A stretch of 50,986 bases of DNA from Bacteroidales bacterium UBA2295. Its GTDB lineage: Bacteria > Bacteroidota > Bacteroidia > Bacteroidales > Tenuifilaceae. The notes beneath the pieces were generated by a model. It was given only the letters and a program-made list of their open reading frames with translations, made no database searches and had not been told where the DNA came from. This document shows positions 1 through 7,368 of this stretch, in pieces. The first letter of the stretch is position 1; every line of letters begins with the position of its first letter. The DNA is taken from contig DDWD01000153.1 of assembly GCA_002345825.1 (NCBI GenBank), positions 1-50,986 on the forward strand, written 5' to 3'. The translations under genes were made by a program, and so were the position numbers.

Positions 1-584
1 AGTTTTTTCATAATAAGAATTGTTTAGGTTAGTATAATGTTAGCTGTAAATGTAAAAAAATATTTATGCATAATAAATAGCTGTTTGGTATGCGAGTGTT
101 ATGCTTGTTTATTTGTTGCAATGCATTTACTATTTGAAAAAAATACAACGATATATTATTGTTGGATTGGAGGGAATGTTGGTCGCCAATTCAACTTTTT
201 TGAAATCATCAATAATTGTACCCTTTCGCGCTAGTCTAATAAGGTTGTTATTCAGTCCCATTTCTAATGTGTTGACAACTAAGTTGGATTCATGCTGTTC
301 GGAATAATTATAAATTGTGACTGCTTTCTATTGCTTTGGATTGGAGTCAGGGAGGTGATGCGAAATTTTCACACGGTGAGTTGATGTCGTTCTAGTAGGG
401 GCAATGCTTAAAACAGTTGTGGATGATACTTTTCAGTTTTAGCCCAAAAAGTACAGTCAGGAGCAATTGTTTTGAGATTGCAATTTATTTCCCAATAATT
501 TTTAATCTCATTAAAATTGCCCCTATCTTTATGGGGTGTTCACTCTAGATTTTTCCATAACATAAAAAATTGCTTGTTGTATTG
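1..584. other. Intergenic region without a convincing gene
   Basis: Two short overlapping reading frames at the left (37-234 and 101-307) have low-complexity, phenylalanine/cysteine-rich translations and no recognisable domain, so I do not call them genes. The only structure I see is a nested inverted repeat between 396 and 525, listed separately. No TAnnTTTG -7 element is visible immediately before the first gene. Confidence 0.6.
396..525. repeat. Nested inverted repeat (possible hairpin or MITE remnant)
   Basis: TAGGGGCAAT at 396-405 is the exact reverse complement of ATTGCCCCTA at 516-525. Inside it, 463-479 (GCAATT...GAGATT) and 504-520 (AATCTCA...AATTGC) form a second imperfect 17-bp inverted pair around a 24-base loop. 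The two pairings share bases on the right side and compete. No direct flanking duplication is evident, so insertion origin is unproven. Confidence 0.4.
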
Positions 585-806
585 ATGAAATCAAGATTAT
601 ACTACCTACTTAAAGTTAAAGGACTAGGGGTAAATGCCGATTTTATACAAATACGCAACGAAGAATTTGAACTAGTGGCAAATCTAAGTTGCACACCACC
701 CTACCAAAGTTTGGGTAGATTTTTCAGAAATCCAGCTGTACTCTCAAAAGCTTTGGATTTAATTAAGCAGCTTGGATACGGTGAACTCAAAAAAATTGAA
801 ATATAA
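585..806 (+). CDS. Small hypothetical protein upstream of ftsE
   Basis: A 73-residue protein if started at the ATG at 585; an in-frame ATG at 570 would add five residues. I do not recognise a family. The translation is a balanced soluble-type sequence without membrane segment or signal peptide and ends in a basic, hydrophobic tail. Its TAA stop (804-806) overlaps the ATG of the ABC ATPase at 806 in the arrangement TAATG, which usually means translational coupling. That coupling is the main reason to believe the ORF is real. Function cannot be inferred beyond likely co-expression with the FtsE-like protein. Confidence 0.6.
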   Translation: MKSRLYYLLKVKGLGVNADFIQIRNEEFELVANLSCTPPYQSLGRFFRNPAVLSKALDLIKQLGYGELKKIEI

Positions 807-1516
807 TGGCGCTCGACACAATCATCGAATTTTCGAATGCATCGGTTTTTCAGAATGAAAACCTTATCCTGGCCGAGGTAAACCTAAAGGTTGAAAAAGG
901 AGAGTTTATATACCTAATAGGTAAGGTGGGCAGCGGAAAAACTAGCCTAATCAAAACAATTACTGCTGAACTGCCATTGAGAAAGGGCGAAGGAAGGGTT
1001 GCTGGTTACAACTTGGCAAAGCTGCGCAGCAGTCAGATACCATACCTTAGACGAAAAATTGGAATTGTTTTTCAAGATTTTCAGTTGCTAACCGATCGGA
1101 CCGTGCTCGATAACCTAAACTTTGTGCTTAAAGCAACCGGTTGGAAAAGCAAAAAGGAGATGAAGCAACGCATTGATGACGTGCTCGAAAAGGTTGGCCT
1201 TAAGCACAAGGAGTACAAAATGCCCCATCAGCTGTCGGGTGGCGAGCAGCAAAGGGTTGTAATTGCCCGTGCCCTTCTGAATAATCCCGATATCATTCTG
1301 GCCGATGAGCCCACGGGTAACCTAGATCCCGAAACTTCCGATGAGATTATGCAAATTCTTTTCGATATTGCAGCATCGGGTAGGGCGGTAATCATGGCTA
1401 CCCACAACTACAACTTGCTTAAAAAGTTTCCATCTAAAACGCTAAAATGCGAGAAATCGCGACTTGAGGAAACCGAGCATACCTCTGAGATTGATTTTGA
1501 AAGTTTGATGGAGTAG
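806..1516 (+). CDS. ftsE: Cell division ATP-binding protein FtsE-like
   Basis: A 236-residue ABC ATPase, typical length for FtsE. Walker A is GKVGSGKT (39-46), the Q-loop sits in IGIVFQDFQ (about 86-92), the signature is LSGGE (143-147), and Walker B with catalytic glutamate is IILADE (163-168), followed by TGNLD and an H-loop histidine in MATHNYN. The TGNLDPE stretch and short size are typical of the FtsE/LolD class. FtsE pairs with the membrane protein FtsX to couple septal peptidoglycan hydrolysis to division. No ftsX lies next to it here, and in Bacteroidota the two genes are often separate. A related LolD-like exporter ATPase is the main alternative. Start is fixed by the TAATG overlap. 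Confidence 0.82.
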   Translation: MALDTIIEFSNASVFQNENLILAEVNLKVEKGEFIYLIGKVGSGKTSLIKTITAELPLRKGEGRVAGYNLAKLRSSQIPYLRRKIGIVFQDFQLLTDRTVLDNLNFVLKATGWKSKKEMKQRIDDVLEKVGLKHKEYKMPHQLSGGEQQRVVIARALLNNPDIILADEPTGNLDPETSDEIMQILFDIAASGRAVIMATHNYNLLKKFPSKTLKCEKSRLEETEHTSEIDFESLME

Positions 1517-1587
1517 TAGAGAAAGTTTACATTGCATTTATACCTTTTGATGCTCCAGCCCATAACGGGTTGTGCATGTTGTCTAAT

Positions 1588-2685
1588 TTATACAAAGACA
1601 CAATCTCCATCACCCTCATTAAATGTGTAACCCTCGTTTATCATCCCTTTGGTCTCGTGCGTGGCGTAAAAATTACGTTGTTGCATTATAGATATTACCC
1701 TGAACAGAAATACCCCTTTCATGGCTTTTGCCAATAAGCTGTGGTAGGTAGTAACCCTATCGCAACCCATAGCCAATGCTTGCTTTAGTAGTATCTTAGC
1801 AAAAATTACTGCGTCGTTATCTTTACAAGCTACATATGGGGTGCTGAGGAATCCATCCTTATTATTGAGCATCATAAACCCAATCAACTCGTTTTGGCGA
1901 TATACTTTGAGCAAACTCTGATGAAAAGTTCTTGGCGACGAAGAAAAGAAATACTTTTCTCCAATCCTATCACCTAAAGGCGATGAGACCAACCATGGGT
2001 GGTTAAATATCCAATCGAGTTCTCGGCTCGTTCTGGCTGTTGGCGTTTTTGCAACTGATTGGGTGAATAGCTCTTTTACCTCCTCGTCGGGTTTTGCGAT
2101 GTACTCAATGCTAATTTCTTTAGTGCGTATTGCTTTCCCTATTATAGGAAATGGGTTAAATATGCTAAGTATAAAATCCAAAGTGAACCAAACGGGCTTT
2201 AATGCCTTTAAAACATTACCCTTTGGTGGAAGTATTTTAGCAAGGCATGGCCTCAGGTAGAATCTTTGTCCATTTAGGGTTGAGGCCAATTCAAAATGGC
2301 TACTCTTATCGTAAACAGCCTTCGATTCCAAGGCATAATTGGTGAATAAAAGTTTACCCTCCCAATCGGTATATGCGGCGCCGAAAAGCGCTGTGGCTAT
2401 TCCTTTTCTCCGCAGCTTGGGGTTTACCCAGTTGCCGCTTAGCCAGCCAACCTTTATGGCTTCGCCATTGGAGTAAATTTCGTCGGGAAGAATGGTGCGG
2501 TAGCCAACCAGTTTACTATCGATATAGGCAAGATAAAGTACAGTGTCGCTGGCCGAGGCACGAGGATTATTTATATACGACACGGCTCTATGTCGGCTTA
2601 TTGGAATTAACTCCCACTGTGGATAGTTTGATGCTGAGACCAATGCATAAAGATCCGATATTTTTACTCTTATTATATCAATCAT
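1588..2685 (-). CDS. GNAT-family N-acetyltransferase
   Basis: A 365-residue protein with an N-terminal GNAT-like fold. The acetyl-CoA-binding segment is recognisable around residues 83-100 (WVNPKLRRKGIATALF, with the RRKGIA loop typical of motif A), preceded by a beta strand with YLAYIDSKLVGY. The C-terminal half contains a second region with EKYFFSSSPRTF...YRQNELIGFMMLN, suggesting a tandem GNAT-like domain. It is the last gene of a four-gene minus-strand operon, and its ATG overlaps the upstream deacetylase stop by 4 bases. The neighbours suggest acylation of a surface glycan or glycolipid, but the acceptor is unknown. Confidence 0.7.
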   Translation of the reverse strand: MIDIIRVKISDLYALVSASNYPQWELIPISRHRAVSYINNPRASASDTVLYLAYIDSKLVGYRTILPDEIYSNGEAIKVGWLSGNWVNPKLRRKGIATALFGAAYTDWEGKLLFTNYALESKAVYDKSSHFELASTLNGQRFYLRPCLAKILPPKGNVLKALKPVWFTLDFILSIFNPFPIIGKAIRTKEISIEYIAKPDEEVKELFTQSVAKTPTARTSRELDWIFNHPWLVSSPLGDRIGEKYFFSSSPRTFHQSLLKVYRQNELIGFMMLNNKDGFLSTPYVACKDNDAVIFAKILLKQALAMGCDRVTTYHSLLAKAMKGVFLFRVISIMQQRNFYATHETKGMINEGYTFNEGDGDCVFV

Positions 2686-3707
2686 AACGGGATATTTACC
2701 TTGTGCCTGTTAAAAATCATCTTGGCTAAGTAGTAGTAAAACTCACCCTTGAGTATTTGCTTTGCACTTCTGCCTTTTACCTCAAGGGAGGTTCTATGAG
2801 TAAACCTATGTGTGCTGGTTGGTTTGTAACCAGAGGTGCCGAAAAAAACATCGCAAATTTCAGGATTCTCACTAAAAAAGTAACGGTAAAAATCAGCCGA
2901 AAGGCCATAGTTGGTAAAAGGAAATGCGAATGCCTTGGGCTGATTTGGCACAAAGCTAGTTACCCAGCTTAAGCTATCCTTAACCTGTCTGATCTGTTCG
3001 GTAAGGGATAGGTTGGCAAAGTTTGGATGATTCAAGCTGTGAGCGCCCACGGTAAAACCTTTGTTGGACAGCTCAATAACTTCGTCGAGATTTAAGTAGG
3101 GCTTTTGTTCCCTAAGGTAGCACCCAATGTCAACATCAAAATTTGCAGCTAGTTCGCTAATCAAATCTTGCTGGCCAAAGCCCAATGCCATAATCCACCG
3201 GCAGAATTTGCTGGTAGATACTCTTTCCGTTGGAAAAACTTGCCTAGCCGCAGGCGGTGTGGCAATGGTTTTGCCCTGAAGCATAGCTTTATCCACAATT
3301 AGGCTAGCCTTACATCGGTAAAGCATATCGTTATTCCCCACAAAATCTGGGTTTACAAATGCTGTTGCAGGAATTCCTTTGGCTAGCAGAATTGGCGAAG
3401 CAATGGTTTTAATTTCCCTAAAACCATCGTCAAAGCTGAGGAGTAGCCTGGGTTTCGATCCCATAGAGGGTGTTGGGTGTGCAATGTAATCTTTTAAATC
3501 AATAGGCTCGAAATACTTTAACAGGAAATCTAGGTCTTTCTCAAACTGCACGGGGGTTACGATGGGGTACAGGTGTTTAATGTGTGCTGATGTTTGTTTG
3601 CATATAGTGTGATAAAATACGGCAACAGTATGAGGTTTGGCTGCCCATACGGATAGGTTAAATGGGAGTATAGCCGAAACGTTTTTTATCAAATCCCTAG
3701 CTATCAT
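2682..3707 (-). CDS. Polysaccharide deacetylase family protein
   Basis: A 341-residue protein with a NodB-type (CE4) deacetylase domain. The metal/catalytic aspartate pair is in LLLSFDDGFRE (about residues 88-98) and the metal-binding histidines are in GAHSLNHP (His-x3-His). These enzymes remove N-acetyl groups from amino-sugar polymers with a divalent metal. No clear signal peptide is present, so the substrate may be a cytoplasmic lipid-linked precursor. It overlaps both neighbours by 4 bases (3704-3707 and 2682-2685), which marks a tight operon. Confidence 0.85.
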   Translation of the reverse strand: MIARDLIKNVSAILPFNLSVWAAKPHTVAVFYHTICKQTSAHIKHLYPIVTPVQFEKDLDFLLKYFEPIDLKDYIAHPTPSMGSKPRLLLSFDDGFREIKTIASPILLAKGIPATAFVNPDFVGNNDMLYRCKASLIVDKAMLQGKTIATPPAARQVFPTERVSTSKFCRWIMALGFGQQDLISELAANFDVDIGCYLREQKPYLNLDEVIELSNKGFTVGAHSLNHPNFANLSLTEQIRQVKDSLSWVTSFVPNQPKAFAFPFTNYGLSADFYRYFFSENPEICDVFFGTSGYKPTSTHRFTHRTSLEVKGRSAKQILKGEFYYYLAKMIFNRHKVNIPL

Positions 3708-4681
3708 TTGAAAATTTTTAAGTACCAGGGTAACCTGTTTATTATGATATGGTTGTACTCACAGGGCGAGGCTCCAAACCCTTTGTAGAATCGTGCAATC
3801 GATTCTATGGTAGACCCTTCAAAGTCGAGGACAAGGTTTTGTTCGGAATTTTGGTTGATGTAATGGTCGATTAGGGCAAACATGGCGCGCTGTGTTTTCC
3901 CTTCAATTGTTGATGAGGCAAGAAGATAAATTACCTTTCCGTTTGATTTTAGAAAAAGGGCTCCTGCGCAAAGTTCATTACGTGCATTGTAAGCACCATA
4001 CAATTCTCCAACGCCATTCCCCAGCGATTGTGTAACCAGCTGCTTTACCATATTGAAATGCTTTGGATGTAGTTTCGCTGTATTGTTATTGCGCTTAAGT
4101 TCAATTAGATCGTTGGCCGTGATGCTTTTTACAACAGCAATATTGTACGCAATGGCTCTTGATATATTTCGCTTGGTGTTGGTCGAATACCGACTCGAGA
4201 GCACAGGGTATGGCTCAATTAGGTCGAGATGATGTGTAACCCTAGGTATTCGCTTTGCATTTGGGTATTCAGCTTTTATATATGTGTTAAGGTTAATAGC
4301 AATAAACTTGTAGCTTTTGGGTATCGCATCCAGAAAGTTGGTTATTAGTTCATGGCTTAGAGGTTCCGTGGAGAATAGTCCCAGCTGCTGAGTGAAAAAG
4401 GGTTGGTATATATAGCTTATGCCATATTTTGTGCTGAATGGCAAAGGGAAAACTGCTTGGTAATCGTCACCCACTAGGGCGTCCCAATTTGCACATACAA
4501 TATCGAGATACCATGAATAGCCATAAACCATACCATTTACCGAACGGGCAATGCATTTGTCCCATTTGGCAGTATCTATATCATCGCGTTTTATGTACTT
4601 AATTTCCAAAATTTCACTCTTCAATTTCACCAAAAGTATGTTTATGTTACTACTTGCTAAGCTGGTTAACCCCAGCAACAA
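3704..4681 (-). CDS. FemAB/GNAT-like acyltransferase
   Basis: A 325-residue protein whose pattern resembles FemAB-related GNAT proteins found in glycan clusters: an N-terminal WDKCI...VYGYSWYLDIV region, YQPFFTQQLGLFS, and a C-terminal half with ELYGAYNARNELCAGALFLKSNGKVIYLLASS followed by LDFEGSTIESIARFYKGFGA. The DFEGS...FYKGFGA ending is characteristic of this class. It has no signal peptide and is probably cytoplasmic. The ATG at 4681 lies 32 bases inside the upstream gene. A GTG at 4630 would remove most of the overlap, but ATG is the usual start in this phylum. Confidence 0.65.
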   Translation of the reverse strand: MLLGLTSLASSNINILLVKLKSEILEIKYIKRDDIDTAKWDKCIARSVNGMVYGYSWYLDIVCANWDALVGDDYQAVFPLPFSTKYGISYIYQPFFTQQLGLFSTEPLSHELITNFLDAIPKSYKFIAINLNTYIKAEYPNAKRIPRVTHHLDLIEPYPVLSSRYSTNTKRNISRAIAYNIAVVKSITANDLIELKRNNNTAKLHPKHFNMVKQLVTQSLGNGVGELYGAYNARNELCAGALFLKSNGKVIYLLASSTIEGKTQRAMFALIDHYINQNSEQNLVLDFEGSTIESIARFYKGFGASPCEYNHIIINRLPWYLKIFK

Positions 4682-5963
4682 CGCGCTCTAAAACATCCTC
4701 CCAACCCTTCCACTCATTTACTCCCGATATCGACTCGTTGTGCCATATGGTAACAAAACAGCCACCAATATTTTTTACGATTTCAGCAACTTTTAGTGTT
4801 TCAGCAATTGCGTTTTGGGCACTAAGCTTTAGCCCATTTAGCAAGGCTACATCCATTACCTGAAACGGCACAATTCTCAAAGGTAACTCTTTTTCACTTT
4901 TTAAATCGTAAAAAGTGAATGGGGTGCACGTGCTTGCCCTAAAGCCAATAACATTTGAGTACCCCATGGTGTAATCCTCTGTAATCCCGACTTTCACTAA
5001 TGATCTGTAGGTTTCGGGTAGCGATAATTTAAGAAAATGTTGACGGCTTTTTGTAATCTTCTGCTTGCTGCTAGTCGATAATGCCGATATCTCTTTAGCA
5101 ATTGCTTTTGCATTACTGTTTGATGCATACGATGGGTGTACTCCAATTTCAAATTCATTTGCAATTTTTTGTAGTAGCAAGTGCATAGGTTTACTGGAGA
5201 TAGAGATATTTCTATCGAATTTCGATTTTCTGCCCCCTAGTATAAACCAAATAGCATTTCGGTTCTCTTTAAGCGATGTGAAAATTCGATTATAAGTATC
5301 GTAGGGATCTTTTCTTTTTCTAAAGTAAAATTCAATTCTATGGGAAAGATCGTTGAAGCGACACTTTATTATCGAATTGACGAAGGCAAGCACATTGTGG
5401 GTAAAGCCTTTGTGCTTATAGGCATAGGCGTTATCGATATCTATTGTTGGTAAAAAGGTAAACTTTCGCTTCGTAATTTTAACATCAGGAAACTTGCCTT
5501 CAATTACTTCCCCCAATTGCTTAACCCACAGGTCAACCAGTGGGATGTTTAGGAAATCATATTTATAGGCAATGCTTTTTTTACCCTCAAATCGTCTATG
5601 GATATCGGCTCCTTCTGTAATGTACTCTTCGTATCGGCTTATTAAAAAAAATGTTGCTGCGAAAATATCAAAGGGAATGTCCTCATTGCTAGTTGTTTCA
5701 AACAGAATAGGTAGTGAATTCCAATGTGTAACGGCAAACGATTGTTTAATTATTTTGCTTTCCAACAGAAGAGTATGGGGAGTAATGTTGATACAATTGT
5801 TAGATTTGTTTTGGCTGTACGATAGTTTGGGACCCTTAAAATGGCTTAGTTCGCTTTGCTGTTGAGTAATAATAACGTTAAAACCCAGCATATTGCTGAG
5901 GATATGGTAGCAGGTGTACTGTATCCTTGGTGTTACTGTTGGTGTGTAAACCAGAAAATCCAT
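4650..5963 (-). CDS. Polysaccharide deacetylase-like protein (DUF7033 type)
   Basis: 437 residues from the ATG at 5963; an upstream in-frame ATG at 6023 would extend into the divergent gene's leader, so the shorter form is preferred. The N-terminal half (FLVYTPTVTPRIQYTCYHIL...) resembles the DUF7033 region that precedes divergent deacetylase domains in Bacteroidota. The deacetylase core has TIDIDNAYAYKHKGF in place of the usual TFDDG and IGVHPSYASN where the metal-binding His-x3-His would lie, so the second histidine is not conserved. A C-terminal WHNES segment supplies a late catalytic-type histidine. It is the first gene of the four-gene operon. Activity may be altered or lost. Confidence 0.72.
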   Translation of the reverse strand: MDFLVYTPTVTPRIQYTCYHILSNMLGFNVIITQQQSELSHFKGPKLSYSQNKSNNCINITPHTLLLESKIIKQSFAVTHWNSLPILFETTSNEDIPFDIFAATFFLISRYEEYITEGADIHRRFEGKKSIAYKYDFLNIPLVDLWVKQLGEVIEGKFPDVKITKRKFTFLPTIDIDNAYAYKHKGFTHNVLAFVNSIIKCRFNDLSHRIEFYFRKRKDPYDTYNRIFTSLKENRNAIWFILGGRKSKFDRNISISSKPMHLLLQKIANEFEIGVHPSYASNSNAKAIAKEISALSTSSKQKITKSRQHFLKLSLPETYRSLVKVGITEDYTMGYSNVIGFRASTCTPFTFYDLKSEKELPLRIVPFQVMDVALLNGLKLSAQNAIAETLKVAEIVKNIGGCFVTIWHNESISGVNEWKGWEDVLERVVAGVNQLSK

Positions 5964-6066
5964 AGTATGTACATGGTGAAAAATGCTAATGTACCCAAAA
6001 TATCTGAATTTTGTAAGATCCATTAACGAATTTGGTTTTTACTTTTTTAAAACAAAAATTAGTGCT

Positions 6067-7143
6067 ATGACAAGAATAAACACAGTAATTACAGGGACCG
6101 GTAGCTATGTTCCCAGTAGGATTGTAAAGAATAGCGACTTTGTGAAACAAGTTTTTTTTGAGAAGGATCAAACGGCCATCGAAGGTGATGGTGAGCAAAT
6201 AGTGAATAAATTCAGAGATATAACAGGTATCTCCGAACGTCGATGGGCAAGCGGTGAGCAAAATACCTCCGATATTGCTGCCATTGCTGCTCATGAGGCT
6301 ATTAAGCAGGCTGGCATCGACCCCGAAAGCATCGATCAAATAATTGTGGCTCATAATTTTGGTGATGTTTTTCCCGATACCATACAAACCGATGTGCTAC
6401 CAAGCCTTGCCTCACGGATTAAGCATAAGCTTAACATCCAAAGCCCAACTTGCATCCCTTACGATATAATATTTGGATGCCCCGGATGGATACAGGGTAT
6501 AATTCAGGCCGATGCATACATCAAATCGGGGTTAGCCAAGCGATGCCTTGTAATTGGTTGCGATACCCTCTCGCGGGTTATCGATGTGTACGATCGCGAT
6601 TCGATGATCTTTTCCGATGGTGCCGGTGCGGCAATTGTTGAGGCAGTAGAAAGTGATGAACCAACAGGAATACTCTCAACCGCTATGGTATCGCATACCA
6701 ACGAGGAAGCCTACTACTTATATCTGGGCAAGTCAAACGCCCCCGACAGCAATCCTAGCACTAGGTATATAAAAATGCATGGCCGCAAAATATACGAGTA
6801 CTCCCTTTCGAACGTGCCAGCAGCCATGAAGGTGGCGCTGGATAAATCGGGATTGCAGGTGCACGATGTGAAAAAAGTGCTCATTCATCAGGCCAACGAG
6901 AAGATGGATGAAGCCATTGTGCAACGGTTTTACAAACTATATGGAATTAGACGGGACGTATCGGATGTGATGCCTATGAGTATCCATCAACTCGGTAATA
7001 GCTCCGTTGCCACGGTGCCCACGCTTTACGATATGATCCTAAAGGGTCAAATATCAAACCATCGGATATACAAAGGCGATTTGCTGCTATTTGCTTCGGT
7101 GGGTGCTGGTATGAATATAAACGCCATTGCTTACAGGCAATAG
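6067..7143 (+). CDS. 3-oxoacyl-ACP synthase III family protein (FabH-like)
   Basis: A 358-residue thiolase-fold enzyme, longer than housekeeping FabH (about 317). The Cys-His-Asn triad is intact: Cys138 in IIFGCPGW, His274 in LIHQANEKM and Asn311 in HQLGNSSVATVP. It would condense an acyl-CoA starter with malonyl-ACP in fatty acid or specialised lipid synthesis. The ATG at 6067 is chosen because homologous FabH proteins begin close to the ITGTGSYVP motif. An in-frame ATG at 5983 adds an unlikely leader. The gene is divergent from the deacetylase operon and a shared lipid/glycan role is possible but unproven. Confidence 0.85.
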   Translation: MTRINTVITGTGSYVPSRIVKNSDFVKQVFFEKDQTAIEGDGEQIVNKFRDITGISERRWASGEQNTSDIAAIAAHEAIKQAGIDPESIDQIIVAHNFGDVFPDTIQTDVLPSLASRIKHKLNIQSPTCIPYDIIFGCPGWIQGIIQADAYIKSGLAKRCLVIGCDTLSRVIDVYDRDSMIFSDGAGAAIVEAVESDEPTGILSTAMVSHTNEEAYYLYLGKSNAPDSNPSTRYIKMHGRKIYEYSLSNVPAAMKVALDKSGLQVHDVKKVLIHQANEKMDEAIVQRFYKLYGIRRDVSDVMPMSIHQLGNSSVATVPTLYDMILKGQISNHRIYKGDLLLFASVGAGMNINAIAYRQ

Positions 7144-7190
7144 TTAACCCGCTGTAATGCAACACCAGCATGCGCAACCTAGCTGGGTTA
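7144..7190. repeat. Hairpin repeat copy A
   Basis: TTAACCC at 7144-7150 and GGGTTA at 7185-7190 bracket a 47-base segment just after the FabH-like stop. Its right part (TGCG...AACC...TAGCTGGGTT) resembles the minus-strand reading of the repeat at 21576-21630. One of four similar intergenic structures in the window. It could also act as the fabH transcript end. Confidence 0.45.
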
Positions 7191-7240
7191 TTACCAAACA
7201 AAAAATGCCATAATCTTAAGGATAAGTGAAGAATTAGACT

Positions 7241-7248
7241 TACTTTTG
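7241..7248 (+). promoter_or_regulatory. Candidate promoter -7 element for the mgtE leader
   Basis: TACTTTTG matches the Bacteroidota -7 consensus TAnnTTTG. A start site a few bases downstream (about 7253-7256) would leave roughly 20 bases before the leader ORF at 7275. I do not see a clear TTTG -33 element at the usual spacing. Confidence 0.5.
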
Positions 7249-7274
7249 CTGCTGTAACCAATATTATAATCGAA

Positions 7275-7319
7275 ATGGACGAGGACCCTTATCCTAGTAC
7301 AAAGTGTAGTTTAAACTAG
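7275..7319 (+). CDS. Putative mgtE leader peptide MDEDPYPSTKCSLN
   Basis: A 14-codon ORF (ATG 7275-7277, TAG 7317-7319) lies in the 5' region of mgtE, too short for routine ORF calling. The peptide begins with three acidic residues and two prolines (MDEDPYP). The enteric MgtL leader starts MEPDPTPLP, and acidic/proline-rich nascent chains are known to destabilise ribosomes when Mg2+ is low. The stop codon ends on the first base of a 10-bp stem. Codons 4-8 form the left arm of another hairpin, so the ribosome position would choose between RNA folds. I infer a cis-acting sensor peptide. Translation is unproven. Confidence 0.6.
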   Translation: MDEDPYPSTKCSLN

Positions 7320-7365
7320 TCTGTAAGGGCCATGTACATCCTTGCAGACAAAAATCTGTAAGGAG
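7286..7365 (+). promoter_or_regulatory. Four-segment attenuator controlling mgtE translation
   Basis: Three mutually exclusive hairpins can be drawn. 1:2 pairs CCCTTA (7286-7291) with TAAGGG (7324-7329) and CTAGT (7294-7298) with ACTAG (7315-7319). 2:3 pairs GTCTGTAAGG (7319-7328) with CCTTGCAGAC (7340-7349): 10 pairs, one G-U. 3:4 pairs CCTTGCAGA (7340-7348) with TCTGTAAGG (7355-7363): 9 pairs, one G-U. Segment 4 contains the AGG of the Shine-Dalgarno AGGAG (7361-7365), so 3:4 hides the mgtE ribosome site. A ribosome held on codons 1-7 frees segment 2 to form 2:3 (mgtE on). A ribosome at the stop codon covers segment 2 and favours 3:4 (off). No U-run follows, so control would be translational. 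Confidence 0.65.
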
Positions 7366-7368
7366 ATT

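Noticed and set aside
37..307. Two overlapping short ORFs at the left edge
   Set aside because: Low-complexity translations, no domain, no start-site support, and mutual overlap in different frames.
4657..4685. AAGCTGGTTAACCCC as a fifth repeat copy
   Set aside because: It is the coding end of the deacetylase-like gene and lacks the paired right arm.
7253..7368. M-box or yybP-type metal riboswitch before mgtE
   Set aside because: The region is too short and lacks the conserved cores I know of those classes; the uORF-attenuator reading explains it better.
7342..7368. TTG at 7342 as the mgtE start
   Set aside because: It lies inside the regulatory hairpins, while the ATG at 7369 has a strong Shine-Dalgarno and fits the family's N-terminus.
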